A stretch of 50,393 nt of DNA from Bacillota bacterium. Lineage in GTDB: Bacteria; Bacillota; UBA994; UBA5500. Shown piece by piece: positions 35,894-46,643 of this stretch. The stretch spans positions 1-50,393 of the forward strand of contig JAEZJZ010000106.1 of the NCBI GenBank assembly GCA_023436245.1, written 5' to 3'. The notes under the pieces are model-generated. The model was not told the DNA's origin. It ran no database searches and saw only the letters and a program-made list of their open reading frames with translations. How positions within the stretch are numbered: the first letter of the stretch is position 1; each line of letters starts with the position of its first letter. Position numbers and translations under genes: made by a program.

Positions 35894-37138
35894 TTACACC
35901 CCACTGCCACAGCACTTCTTGTATTTCTTGCCGCTGCCACAAGGGCAAGGGTCGTTACGCCCGACCTTGGCAGCGCGGACATGCGGCTGCCGCGGCCGCT
36001 CCCCCTCGTCGTCCAGCAGCCAGGAGTCAAGTGCATCCGACTCGATGTAAGTGTCGGCATACTCCGCGTGTTCGTCGTCTTCCGAGGGTGTAATCAGGGC
36101 CTCGGTGCTGACATCGATGCCGAGTCGCCTGATTTCTGCCGGGGAGTAGCCCTTCAACATCCACAGCGGAGTCTGATCTCGCATGGCTTCCAGGTATTGA
36201 TCAACTTCGGCGACGCTCCAGCCACTCACATGCTCATCGCCTTGGATCAGTTCTTCCAAGCCGGACTGCAAGAAGGGATCCTGATTCTGAAACCCGTTCA
36301 AAACATATGCCTGAATGTACGATACCTCGGACGTGCTGACGCCGATACCACTGAGAAAGCGCCCGAACTCTTCATACGCCGGCAAACTCACAAATGCGTC
36401 TGGCGCAGATCGCACGTCAGCCAAAGCAAGCGGCCGTCGCTCCAGCTTAGGTCTGGCAGACAACTCCTGAGCCAGCCAACTCGTGTCGTCCACCAGAGGG
36501 TGCCAGACACAACCGTCCTCGGCCTGAACGTAAAGGCCGTCGTTTCCGGTCAGGTTGATTAGGCACTGGAAGAAGGCTCTTTCCACGGCAACGCCCAGCC
36601 GACTGATCACCTCGTACAACTCATCCAACGACAGCAACCCGTAATAGTCCAGTACCCCACGGCAGTTCTGCAGGAGTTGCTGATTGTGTTCGGCCTGCTC
36701 GCGCAGAGCCGTCCCCTGAATGTAGTCCCCCCACCGCGCTCGAATCTCGGTCGGCAACACTACGGCAGGGCGCTTCGGCTCGACTGTGCCCACGAACAGC
36801 AGGCCTTGCTGGCGCAGCATGAAGAGGAGGTCCTCATAAGTCTCGAGGTCTATGTTCAGCGGCCCAGGACTGGCGGCCGCTGCAGACAAGAGCTCCAACG
36901 CCTCGGCGCTCAGTAGCAGCAGGTTCCCCTCGACCGCGGTCAGGACTGCCTCAACCATCTTCTCTGGCTCGCTGCCACTGACCTGAACACCCCCGGCCTG
37001 CAGACGCCAAGCAACTCCCTCCAGTTCGTCCTCATCCAAGGAACGCAGCAGGGAAAGTAAATCGGGCTGGGGCAACGGCCGCATCAAACTCGGGTGGCAA
37101 AAGTCCAGCCACCGCGGATCTGTATCTTGATGGATCAC
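35894..37138 (-). CDS. SEC-C zinc-motif protein (C-terminal motif)
   Basis: This 414-residue protein ends with GRNDPCPCGSGKKYKKCC, almost identical to the motif that begins the next protein. The main part (1-390) is a helical, acidic region with no domain I recognise; segments such as GVLDYYGLLSLDELYEVI resemble helical repeats seen in other SEC-C proteins. I choose the GTG at 37138, 8 bases after AAAAGGAGGA; a TTG-initiated frame at 37159 lies inside that ribosome site. The pair with mirrored SEC-C motifs suggests they may interact or bind a common target such as the ribosome or SecB. Confidence 0.82.
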   Translation of the reverse strand: MIHQDTDPRWLDFCHPSLMRPLPQPDLLSLLRSLDEDELEGVAWRLQAGGVQVSGSEPEKMVEAVLTAVEGNLLLLSAEALELLSAAAASPGPLNIDLETYEDLLFMLRQQGLLFVGTVEPKRPAVVLPTEIRARWGDYIQGTALREQAEHNQQLLQNCRGVLDYYGLLSLDELYEVISRLGVAVERAFFQCLINLTGNDGLYVQAEDGCVWHPLVDDTSWLAQELSARPKLERRPLALADVRSAPDAFVSLPAYEEFGRFLSGIGVSTSEVSYIQAYVLNGFQNQDPFLQSGLEELIQGDEHVSGWSVAEVDQYLEAMRDQTPLWMLKGYSPAEIRRLGIDVSTEALITPSEDDEHAEYADTYIESDALDSWLLDDEGERPRQPHVRAAKVGRNDPCPCGSGKKYKKCCGSGV

Positions 37139-37268
37139 TGGCGATTCCTCCTTTTCCAAGGCTCATCTCCGCTACAGCATAGCATAAGCAATACGGGCCC
37201 AGCTAGGCCATGACATGACGAGGCGAAGGCAAATAGATCGGCACGCAACCCAGATCTCTCTGGACCCG

Positions 37269-37337
37269 CGCCAGTGTCAGCGCAATCAACTAATTGGAGC
37301 AAATTAACAGGCACTGGATTCGTCCCGGTGCCCCGTT
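37269..37337. repeat. Family D element (copy 1)
   Basis: About 70 bases, including CTAATTGGAGCAAATTAACA and GGCACTGGATTCGTCCCGG. It closely matches 43288-43357 and is fused to the family B palindrome at 37339. Confidence 0.65.
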
Positions 37338-37338
37338 T

Positions 37339-37365
37339 GGAACGGGGGGACTGTCCCCTCGTTCC
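37339..37365. repeat. Family B palindrome (copy 4)
   Basis: GGAACGGGGGGACTGTCCCC followed by TCGTTCC. It ends one base before the stop codon of the AraC-type gene at 37367. Confidence 0.8.
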
Positions 37366-37366
37366 A

Positions 37367-38257
37367 CTAGAGCAGGGAGATGGGGTAATAGAGGTCGCAT
37401 TCGCAGTAGTGCTTGTTGCAGCGGGCGTAGTTGACGTACTCGAAGCGGAAGGGTTCGGGCAGGCGGAACTGCACGGTCGGCATCCAGACCTTCTGCACGT
37501 GCAGCCAAATCTGCAGCAGTCTCTCCGCCGTGATGGCTTCCGGGGCGTGTTGACCGAGGTAGGTGAAAACACCGTATTTGTGGGGCTTGATGCTTTTCAC
37601 TCTCATGTCGGGCGGGATGATGCTGAACTCGTTCACCTGCAATGAGGGCTGGTAGATGGTGTGAACACTATCGGGATGGATCGCGGTGGTCAGGCCGAAG
37701 TAGACGTCTCGCTCCACCGGGTTGTCGATGCGCTTGCGGTGGTTATGGAAGAAGTCCACGGCCAGGCGATTGGCTGTCTGGTTTTGCCGGTTATCTGCAA
37801 TTCCTACCCGATACTCCAGACCGGCCAGGGTGAACAGGGGCATTACTCTGGTCTGCTTGTAGAAGACCAGGCCGTCACCGGCGCAGCTCAGGAAATCGGC
37901 GTTGAAGCGGTCGAGAATGCTGAGCGGCGCCGGCCGCTGCCTCCAGCGGGCCGGGGTGGTGCCGTACTCGTCGCGAAAGGCCCGGCTGTAGGTGCGCTCG
38001 CAGCCGAACGCATACTTCGAGGAGATGAACTCGATCGACTGGCGGGAGTTGAGCAGGTCGGCCAGGGAAAGCGCCAATCGTCTGCGGCGCACGTATTCGA
38101 TCACTCCGGTGCCGGTGGCGCCCTTCCAGATGCGCAGCAGGTGAAACTTGGTGATGTTCACGTTCTCCGAGATATCATCCAAGTGGATTGGCTCCAGCAT
38201 GTTCTCTTCGATGAACGCGGTCGTGTCCTTGATTATCCGCAGCAGATGGTTGTCCAT
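37367..38257 (-). CDS. AraC-family regulator with GyrI-like effector domain
   Basis: This 296-residue protein has two AraC helix-turn-helix motifs at the N terminus (about 8-105, LDDISENVNITKFHLLRIWK and IEFISSKYAFGCERTYSRAF) and a GyrI/Rob-like small-molecule domain (about 125-290). This order matches regulators such as Rob, which sense drugs or lipids. The start at 38257 follows GGGAGGATAC; an in-frame ATG at 38305 lies before the promoter -10 and is unlikely. It is divergent from the nucleotidyltransferase-UvrA pair with overlapping -10 elements, so it likely controls them. Confidence 0.9.
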   Translation of the reverse strand: MDNHLLRIIKDTTAFIEENMLEPIHLDDISENVNITKFHLLRIWKGATGTGVIEYVRRRRLALSLADLLNSRQSIEFISSKYAFGCERTYSRAFRDEYGTTPARWRQRPAPLSILDRFNADFLSCAGDGLVFYKQTRVMPLFTLAGLEYRVGIADNRQNQTANRLAVDFFHNHRKRIDNPVERDVYFGLTTAIHPDSVHTIYQPSLQVNEFSIIPPDMRVKSIKPHKYGVFTYLGQHAPEAITAERLLQIWLHVQKVWMPTVQFRLPEPFRFEYVNYARCNKHYCECDLYYPISLL

Positions 38258-38299
38258 GTATCCTCCCAACCTGAGCAATTTCTGTCCAGTTATTACTAA

Positions 38300-38326
38300 C
38301 TGCATCGCCTATACTATACCATGCAG
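38300..38326. promoter_or_regulatory. Palindromic operator candidate between divergent promoters
   Basis: CTGCAT (38300-38305) and ATGCAG (38321-38326) form an inverted repeat around the overlapping -10 elements TATACT (plus, 38310-38315) and TATAGT (minus, 38313-38318). Confidence 0.45.
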
Positions 38327-38340
38327 CCCGAGACTGTCAG
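38313..38340 (-). promoter_or_regulatory. Promoter of the AraC-type regulator gene
   Basis: CTGACA (38335-38340) and TATAGT (38313-38318) on the minus strand with 16-base spacing. Confidence 0.5.
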
Positions 38341-38367
38341 TAGGGGTAGTAGAAGGGATGTGGAGAT

Positions 38368-39285
38368 GTGGGTGAGACAAAGCAGGCCGAACTGCAGGCG
38401 CGGTATCTGGCGGCGGTCGACCGCTTCGTGGACAAGGTGAAGCCTGACCAGAACGTGATTGCGGTGATCGTCAGCGGCAGCCTGGCCTATGACGTGCTCT
38501 GGGAGAAGAGCGACATCGACATGACGGTGGTGGTGCGCGACCAACAGTTGAAGACCACCTCTTACTCGCTCATCGATGACGGCATCGTGCAAAACGTCAG
38601 CCTCTGCACCAGAACCGAGTTCAAGCGGGGACTGGAAGGCAGCCGCGGCGGGTCGTTCTGGCAATCGTATATGGCCAAGGGCAGGGTGGTCTACTCCACC
38701 GACGAGAGCCTGGTGGATACCTTTCTGGAAGCAAAGACAGTCGGCAAGGACGACATGGCCCATTCTGCCCTGACCATTGCCGGGTGGCTGCTGGGCGATG
38801 CCGAGAAAGCCGAAAAGTGGCTGACCGCAAGGCAGGACCCGCTCTATGCCCAATACTACCTGCTGAAAGCGGCCGAGTCGGTGGCCGCGATGGAGCTTTG
38901 CCTGGCGGGAGAACCGATCGGACGTGACAGTATCCAGAAGGCACAGCGGCGCAACCCGGACGCGATCAACCCCTTCTACCAGGAGGCGATGGCCCGCCAT
39001 CTGAGCGAGCAGGAGATCAGGCAGGGCATCGACACGCTCTATGCCTACCTGGAGCAGCATCTCGACGTGATCGCTCAACCGATACTTGACTTCATGGCCG
39101 ACGGTGAGATCAAGACCAGCACCCTCATCTCCAAGCACTTCGGTGTGGACCCGCATTTCACGACGCACGTCTTCGAGTATCTGGCGGAGCGGGGCATAAT
39201 TGAGCGCGTCTCCCAGACCATCCGCATCACGCCCAAGGGCAGGCAGAATCATGAAGAACTCGGCTACCTGTACATCAGCGAGTGA
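38368..39285 (+). CDS. Nucleotidyltransferase-fold protein with C-terminal winged helix
   Basis: This 305-residue protein carries the polymerase-beta-type nucleotidyltransferase core GSLAYDVLWEKSDIDMTVVV (GS at 37-38, DxD at 49-51) and ends with a winged-helix-like segment (about 245-300, KTSTLISKHFGVDPHFTTHV, LAERGIIERV). The middle part is helical. Such proteins transfer AMP or another nucleotide to a drug, RNA or protein. It is followed 15 bases later by a UvrA paralogue, and its promoter is divergent from an AraC/GyrI regulator, so a stress- or antibiotic-response role fits. GTG start; the ribosome site GGAGAT is modest. Confidence 0.85.
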   Translation: MGETKQAELQARYLAAVDRFVDKVKPDQNVIAVIVSGSLAYDVLWEKSDIDMTVVVRDQQLKTTSYSLIDDGIVQNVSLCTRTEFKRGLEGSRGGSFWQSYMAKGRVVYSTDESLVDTFLEAKTVGKDDMAHSALTIAGWLLGDAEKAEKWLTARQDPLYAQYYLLKAAESVAAMELCLAGEPIGRDSIQKAQRRNPDAINPFYQEAMARHLSEQEIRQGIDTLYAYLEQHLDVIAQPILDFMADGEIKTSTLISKHFGVDPHFTTHVFEYLAERGIIERVSQTIRITPKGRQNHEELGYLYISE

Positions 39286-39300
39286 GAGGGGCGACGCAAA

Positions 39301-42168
<2,868 letters not shown>

Positions 42169-42531
42169 TCTGGGCGATGTCATGCTGAGCGCCAGCCTGC
42201 TGGCCGTGTCATGCTGAGTGAAAAGAAGCATCCGTCCCCGCCACCCCCAGGTCTGTCATGCTGAGCGCCAGCGAAGCATATATCCCCCTCCGCGACGAAG
42301 GGCGTGAGCAAGTCGCATACATGCGACTCCTACCCGGCGATGTATGCACACGTCGAGCTCACCCCATGGCGCCTGCTTCGGATCCGTCCCGGGGTGGCCC
42401 GTTCGCCCGCGGAAAAGAACGGCTATCAGAGCATTGACGCTTTGACCCGCCCTCTTGCGCGAAATGACTATTCTTGTAGCAATTTAAGAGTATAATATAG
42501 ATATGATTATGCTATAGAGGAGGCATCTGGC
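42169..42531. other. Gap with family C repeats and the toxin-antitoxin promoter
   Basis: Family C elements TGTCATGCTGAGCGCCAGC or TGTCATGCTGAGTGAAAAG at about 42178, 42207 and 42254. A degraded family A element (AGTCGCATACATGCGACTCC) lies near 42310. The -10 of the toxin-antitoxin operon is TATAAT at 42491-42496. Confidence 0.6.
42491..42496 (+). promoter_or_regulatory. Minus 10 element of the toxin-antitoxin operon
   Basis: A perfect TATAAT 36 bases before the antitoxin ATG. No strong -35 is present at 16-18 bases; the region around it is AT-rich and contains short TATAG repeats that could be operator. Confidence 0.45.
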
Positions 42532-42825
42532 ATGGTTATAAAGCCATCGGCGGCCATACGGCAGAACTACAACGAGATTGCCAGTCTCTGCAAATCCACC
42601 GGGGAACCTGTCTACTTAACGAAGAACGGTGAGGGCGATCTGGTGGTAATGGATATTGCTGCATTCACCCGCCGAGAGAAGATGCTCGCATTGCGCGAGG
42701 AACTACTGGCCGTAAGGGAAGCACGTCTACAGGGTGATGCCGGGTATACGGTCGACGCAACGGTGAACCTCATGATGGAAGCAATCGAGGAGGCCCGCCG
42801 TGGCGGCACAGGAAAAGAAGTATAA
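42532..42825 (+). CDS. Phd/YefM-family antitoxin
   Basis: This 97-residue protein starts with VIKPSAAIRQNYNEIASLCK, followed by EPVYLTKNGEGDLVVMDIAAF, the Phd/YefM DNA-binding fold (xVSxSExRxnl, ePvxITrnGkxxxVlms). The C-terminal part, about 50-97, is helical and should wrap the toxin. AGAGGAGG lies 8 bases before the ATG. It overlaps the toxin gene by 26 bases. Confidence 0.92.
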   Translation: MVIKPSAAIRQNYNEIASLCKSTGEPVYLTKNGEGDLVVMDIAAFTRREKMLALREELLAVREARLQGDAGYTVDATVNLMMEAIEEARRGGTGKEV

Positions 42826-43120
42826 AGTCATCTTCTCAACAAAGGCCACACAAATGCTCGTTGCGCACGCCGCATTCTTGGCTCAGGTTAGCGAGCAAGC
42901 AGCAGAACGGCTGGTCATGCTGGTCGAGGCAGCGGCAAGGTCATTAGAGACAATGCCGCATCGCTGCCCATGGTTTGTCGGGGATCTTTTGCCTACGCAC
43001 ACTTACCGGAAGCTGATAGTCGAAGGCCGCTATTTAATGATCTACCAGGTGCAGGCTGATACGGTCTTCATCGACTTTGTCGTTGACGGCAAACAAGACT
43101 ACGAGTGGCTGATCCGATAG
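42800..43120 (+). CDS. RelE/ParE-superfamily toxin
   Basis: This 106-residue protein has the RelE/ParE fold pattern: YKVIFSTKATQMLVAHAAFL at the start, a helical pair, then YRKLIVEGRYLMIYQVQAD and VFIDFVVDGKQDYEWLIR. GTG start inside the antitoxin gene with GAGGAGG upstream. Most members cleave ribosome-bound mRNA or inhibit gyrase; which one cannot be told here. It ends before a clear terminator, so the pair forms one operon. Confidence 0.9.
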   Translation: MAAQEKKYKVIFSTKATQMLVAHAAFLAQVSEQAAERLVMLVEAAARSLETMPHRCPWFVGDLLPTHTYRKLIVEGRYLMIYQVQADTVFIDFVVDGKQDYEWLIR

Positions 43121-43180
43121 CATCCAGACCTCGGAAGCGGTCAGGGTTCTCGCCAACCAGTAGCAACAAATGGAACCACT

Positions 43181-43220
43181 GGGGATTCTGCTGGACACTC
43201 TGCAGAATCCCCTTGTTTTG
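43181..43220 (+). terminator. Terminator of the toxin-antitoxin operon
   Basis: GGGGATTCTGC (43181-43191) and GCAGAATCCCC (43202-43212) form a perfect stem, followed by TTGTTTTG. Confidence 0.85.
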
Positions 43221-43287
43221 TCCAAGGGTTAGGATCCTTCGCTGCACGCAGGATGACACGGACTGGGCTTGCGTTGTAGTGGTTCCG

Positions 43288-43357
43288 CGCCAGTGGTCAA
43301 TGCAACCCCTAATTGGAACAATCTAACAGGCACCGGATCCGTCCCGGCGCCCCGTCC
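43288..43357. repeat. Family D element (copy 2)
   Basis: Closely matches 37269-37337 (shared CTAATTGGA, TAACAGGCAC and GGAT.CGTCCCGG). The family B palindrome that follows copy 1 is missing here; a GC-rich GCCCCGTCCGCCCCGGTGG stretch takes its place. Confidence 0.6.
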
Positions 43358-43520
43358 GCCCCGGTGGCCCGTTTAGCCGCCTGACAACGGTATTAAGACA
43401 AAAGGGCGAAAAATGGATACTTGCCGCAAATCTTATAAGTATACTTCTAATCTTCTTCCTCTCCGACATCCCCAAGCCTGTCATGCTGAGTGAAACGAAG
43501 CATCTATCTTTCTCCCCAAC

Positions 43521-43556
43521 GAGAAGCCGGCTGGGCACACACCCAGCCGGCTTCTC
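43521..43556 (-). terminator. Terminator of the creatininase gene
   Basis: GAGAAGCCGGCTGGG and CCCAGCCGGCTTCTC form a perfect 15-base-pair stem with loop TGTGTG, 18 bases past the stop at 43575. Confidence 0.75.
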
Positions 43557-43574
43557 CCTTAGTCCTCCATCAAT

Positions 43575-44330
43575 CTACTTCAGGTCGCCTGGCTCCCAGG
43601 CGATGTACTCACGCAAGAAACTCACCAGGTCGTCTACTTGAGCCATCATTATTCTCTCGCCCTTTTCCTTGGTGGCCAGGGTGCTGTTGCCATTGGTGCC
43701 GCAAGGGGTACACATCCGGTTAGGCAAGTAGACCTTTTGGAATCCCTTGCCCATGCTGTGTGGAAAGACGGCGGGGTACTCCTCGATCGTCTTCTCCATG
43801 TGAACCAGATCTTCTCTGATGTACAGCATGGCGGACGTCTCGGCCTCATCGCCGTGACCGCCTCGCTTCTGGCTGCAGACTGCCTGCTCGGTTTCCCTAC
43901 CGAGGCCGGTGCAGTCGGAGACTGCCACCTTAATATCGTGTTCGTTGTTCATGGTCAGAGCCAACAGCTTGAGCGGGATATGGGTAGACACGCCGCCGTC
44001 GAGGATCAGGAACTTCCTGACGCCAAAACGAGCAAAGCTCAGGATGATGTCGCCGACGAAGTCCATGAAGTGGCGGTGATCTATGCTGACCGAGCCCTTC
44101 CACTCCACAAATGCGGGAAAGTAGGCATAGGGCAAAGTGGGCAGCGTCAGCACGTCGCACCGTTCTGTGACCCGCCTGGCCAGGAAGTCGGTGACGAACA
44201 GGTCGGTGCCCATCGGCAGGTGATTACCGTGCTCCTTGGATCCTCCCCCAATCGGCAGCATGACTACCGTTCGTTCATTGATCAGGCCCTTGCACTGTTC
44301 ATAGGTCAGTTCGCTGATGAATCTTCCCAT
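43575..44330 (-). CDS. Creatininase-family amidohydrolase, KEHG subfamily
   Basis: This 251-residue protein has the creatininase fold: SKEHGNHLPMGTD (about 31-43), SIDHRHFMDFVGDI, LDGGVSTHIPLKLLAL at the place of NGHGGN, and GGHGDEAETSAML. The SKEHG and GGVST pattern places it in a subfamily unlike true creatininase, and MftE or ArfB, so the metal ligands and substrate may differ. Typical reactions are hydrolysis of cyclic or formyl amides. The start follows GAAAGGAGACCAGC. It is a one-gene unit. Confidence 0.85.
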   Translation of the reverse strand: MGRFISELTYEQCKGLINERTVVMLPIGGGSKEHGNHLPMGTDLFVTDFLARRVTERCDVLTLPTLPYAYFPAFVEWKGSVSIDHRHFMDFVGDIILSFARFGVRKFLILDGGVSTHIPLKLLALTMNNEHDIKVAVSDCTGLGRETEQAVCSQKRGGHGDEAETSAMLYIREDLVHMEKTIEEYPAVFPHSMGKGFQKVYLPNRMCTPCGTNGNSTLATKEKGERIMMAQVDDLVSFLREYIAWEPGDLK

Positions 44331-44394
44331 GCTGGTCTCCTTTCATTACGGTCTGTTGGGTAATTGACCGTGAAACCGGAATCGACCACTACTC

Positions 44395-46446
44395 CTAGAG
44401 CTGCTTGGACAGCAGCACTAGATCGTAGAGATCCGCCGTGCCATCCACGTTCAGGTCATAACTGTCAACCGGGGCCTTCTGCCCGTACCGCGTGGCCAAC
44501 TCCGCCAGATCGCAAATGTCTATTTTGCCATCACCGGTCAGGTCCCCCACCATCACGAGCTGGATTGGGTCGGTGATTATCTCGGGAGTGGCTGCGCCGC
44601 TTGCATTATTTAGCGCACCGGCGGACAACACAATCTGGGCCCCACCCTCAGGCAGGCCCGCAGCGAAGCGGATGGACAATCGTTCGCCAATAATGGTCAC
44701 GGTATCATTAACGTGTAGCGCTGCGTGTTCACCGCCCGTTGAGCGCAATGAAATGTTGTTGCGCAGGTAGACGTAGGTGTGAAGCGCTTGATCAAATACC
44801 AACTCCACCACCCGATTATTGCGGTTCCGCAGCGCAACCACGGCAGGCGCGTCTGGGAAAGAGAGGCTGGTTTCGTAGCTACAGAGCACCGGTCCAACCT
44901 CGGGTGAGATGTCCAGTGTCAGGGTATAATTCTCGGGAGGCACGGAGATGCCGATGACGAAGAAGCAACCGTTGCTGGTCATACGCGCAAGCATGTCTGA
45001 CGACAATGTCGGCAACTTTGCCACGCCTCTGGCGTCCAACGGAACAGTAGCTAGGTCCAGCCCCTGCCCATGCATTACCTGGCCGGTAGTCGGCGGCTGC
45101 CCCTGGCCATCTGCCACGGTCACCGTGAAGCGCAGATCCTGCCCGGCATACACCTGGTAGTCCTCCGGACGCAGATACGCGTTGGCGGTCAACATCCAGC
45201 AGCCGAAGTAGAATCCCGTGCTATCAGGCACTATCGTGTTACTCGTTGCCTGATAGTCCACGACCAGCTTATAGAACCCCAGGTCACCGCCAGTGTGACT
45301 GACCTGCAGATAGACTGGCTCAATCCCACTTACTGTGAAGGTTATCTCGCCGTCAGCTTCACTGCGATCTCCGACGGGAAGCCCGCTGGCATTCAGCAAA
45401 GCGCATTCAAGGTCCGTGAGAGCGAGGGGCACTACAGTGACAGCGAGCCGGGCCTCTGAACGCACGGGAATGGCAAACCAATCCTCATCCCCCTGACTGT
45501 TCAATAGGTTATATCTGGTCACATCGTGCTGGTCCAGCAGCAACGCTGTAGACGACGAGTCATGATTCCCATCAGGCATCTCACGCATTGTCACCTCATA
45601 ACAGGGGACGACTGTGCGGGCAGAGGACGTCACACACAGATAGTAGGTTCCGCTGTCGGGAGCTATCCAGCAGATCTGCGCATCCGCCTTGTAGGCATAG
45701 CCACCGGCGACGCCTGCCGCCAACAACTGCCCACTTGCATCATAAAGGCCAAGGGTAGTCTGCATCCGCTCGGAGTAGTCTTCCGTCTCGACCACATATC
45801 CGTTGCCCGCCACGGCTGAGAACTTCAGCCAGTCAACATCGCTGCCGGAATGGAATGTATGCTCCTGCACCTCGCCGCTACGCAGCAGTTCGGCCATATC
45901 CTGAGCGCCGTCATGCTCGTACTCATCCATGGCGGGAACCCGCGCTAGCTCCACCCCGTAAGCGCCAAGGCTGCTTTCGCTCTTGGGCGTAACCAACAGA
46001 TAGTAGTATCCGCTAACCTGCGGCCATAGCCGCAGTTGAGCGTCACCGTTCAGCGCCTCGTTGCTGTCATCATCGGAGGAAATCAGCTTCTTGTCCGGTC
46101 CGTAGACCTGGATTACGGTGTCGGTGCTGCCGTCGACGGCGTAGGTACTCAGTAGATAAGCCGTCCCGGGTCCAGCACTCAGCAGAAACCAATCCCGGTC
46201 TTCTGCGTGGTCAAGCGTATGTACTTCGACCTCGTCGTTGTACAACCAGTTGGCCTGTTCCAGTTCATTGTCCGGCTCAAACTCGTCTGCCGGGACGAAG
46301 AGCCCTTCCTCCAAAGCGACACCGTCAGCCGGCCCAGCAAATGTGGCTTCCGGCCACCCCCCCAGCACGGCACAGGCGACAGCTAACATCATTAGCAGAC
46401 GCCGAAACACCTGAACAGCCACCCCCTGCGAAAAGCAACGCACCAT
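44395..46446 (-). CDS. Secreted protein with PPC-type beta domains and C-terminal dockerin
   Basis: This 683-residue exported protein has a signal peptide (about 1-36, ending ATFA). Three PPC-like beta-sandwich domains follow (about 50-150, 160-270 and 275-385, each with a DxDWF/DVDWL core and a SGxYYLxVT strand), then a less defined region and a type I dockerin (about 630-683) with two calcium loops (DLTGDGKIDICDL and DLNVDGTADLYDL). No protease or glycosidase domain was recognised. Dockerins bind cohesins, but none is seen in this window. The start at 46446 follows GGAGAGGT; upstream in-frame codons to 46785 have no ribosome site and run into the gap. Confidence 0.85.
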   Translation of the reverse strand: MVRCFSQGVAVQVFRRLLMMLAVACAVLGGWPEATFAGPADGVALEEGLFVPADEFEPDNELEQANWLYNDEVEVHTLDHAEDRDWFLLSAGPGTAYLLSTYAVDGSTDTVIQVYGPDKKLISSDDDSNEALNGDAQLRLWPQVSGYYYLLVTPKSESSLGAYGVELARVPAMDEYEHDGAQDMAELLRSGEVQEHTFHSGSDVDWLKFSAVAGNGYVVETEDYSERMQTTLGLYDASGQLLAAGVAGGYAYKADAQICWIAPDSGTYYLCVTSSARTVVPCYEVTMREMPDGNHDSSSTALLLDQHDVTRYNLLNSQGDEDWFAIPVRSEARLAVTVVPLALTDLECALLNASGLPVGDRSEADGEITFTVSGIEPVYLQVSHTGGDLGFYKLVVDYQATSNTIVPDSTGFYFGCWMLTANAYLRPEDYQVYAGQDLRFTVTVADGQGQPPTTGQVMHGQGLDLATVPLDARGVAKLPTLSSDMLARMTSNGCFFVIGISVPPENYTLTLDISPEVGPVLCSYETSLSFPDAPAVVALRNRNNRVVELVFDQALHTYVYLRNNISLRSTGGEHAALHVNDTVTIIGERLSIRFAAGLPEGGAQIVLSAGALNNASGAATPEIITDPIQLVMVGDLTGDGKIDICDLAELATRYGQKAPVDSYDLNVDGTADLYDLVLLSKQL

Positions 46447-46643
46447 CACGCCCACCTCTCCAAAATGTTTGCAGGCACAACCCCTAAAAGAACAACTATG
46501 CACTTGATACAACGCTATGAGTGAACTGCTCGCCCCTTGCATACCCGAACCATCCTGCAATCCTATCAATCGCTGCGGAACGTCGTAGCGACGTCTCCCC
46601 CTGCGTGTTCTGCGGGCAGCGGACCCGGTCCGGTGGCTCGTGA
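46447..46643. other. Gap between the two surface protein genes
   Basis: ACGTCGTAGCGACGT forms a small hairpin at 46581-46595, possibly the end of the S-layer transcript, without a T tract. A GGACCCGGTCCGG-type palindrome is at about 46620-46634. Confidence 0.4.

Larger units (their letters stand above)
43121..43574. other. Repeat-rich gap after the toxin-antitoxin operon
   Basis: Contains the toxin-antitoxin terminator (43181-43220), family C elements at 43231-43260 (reverse) and 43479-43505, a family D copy (43288-43357), an AT-rich stretch (about 43385-43450) of unknown meaning, and the creatininase terminator. Confidence 0.6.
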
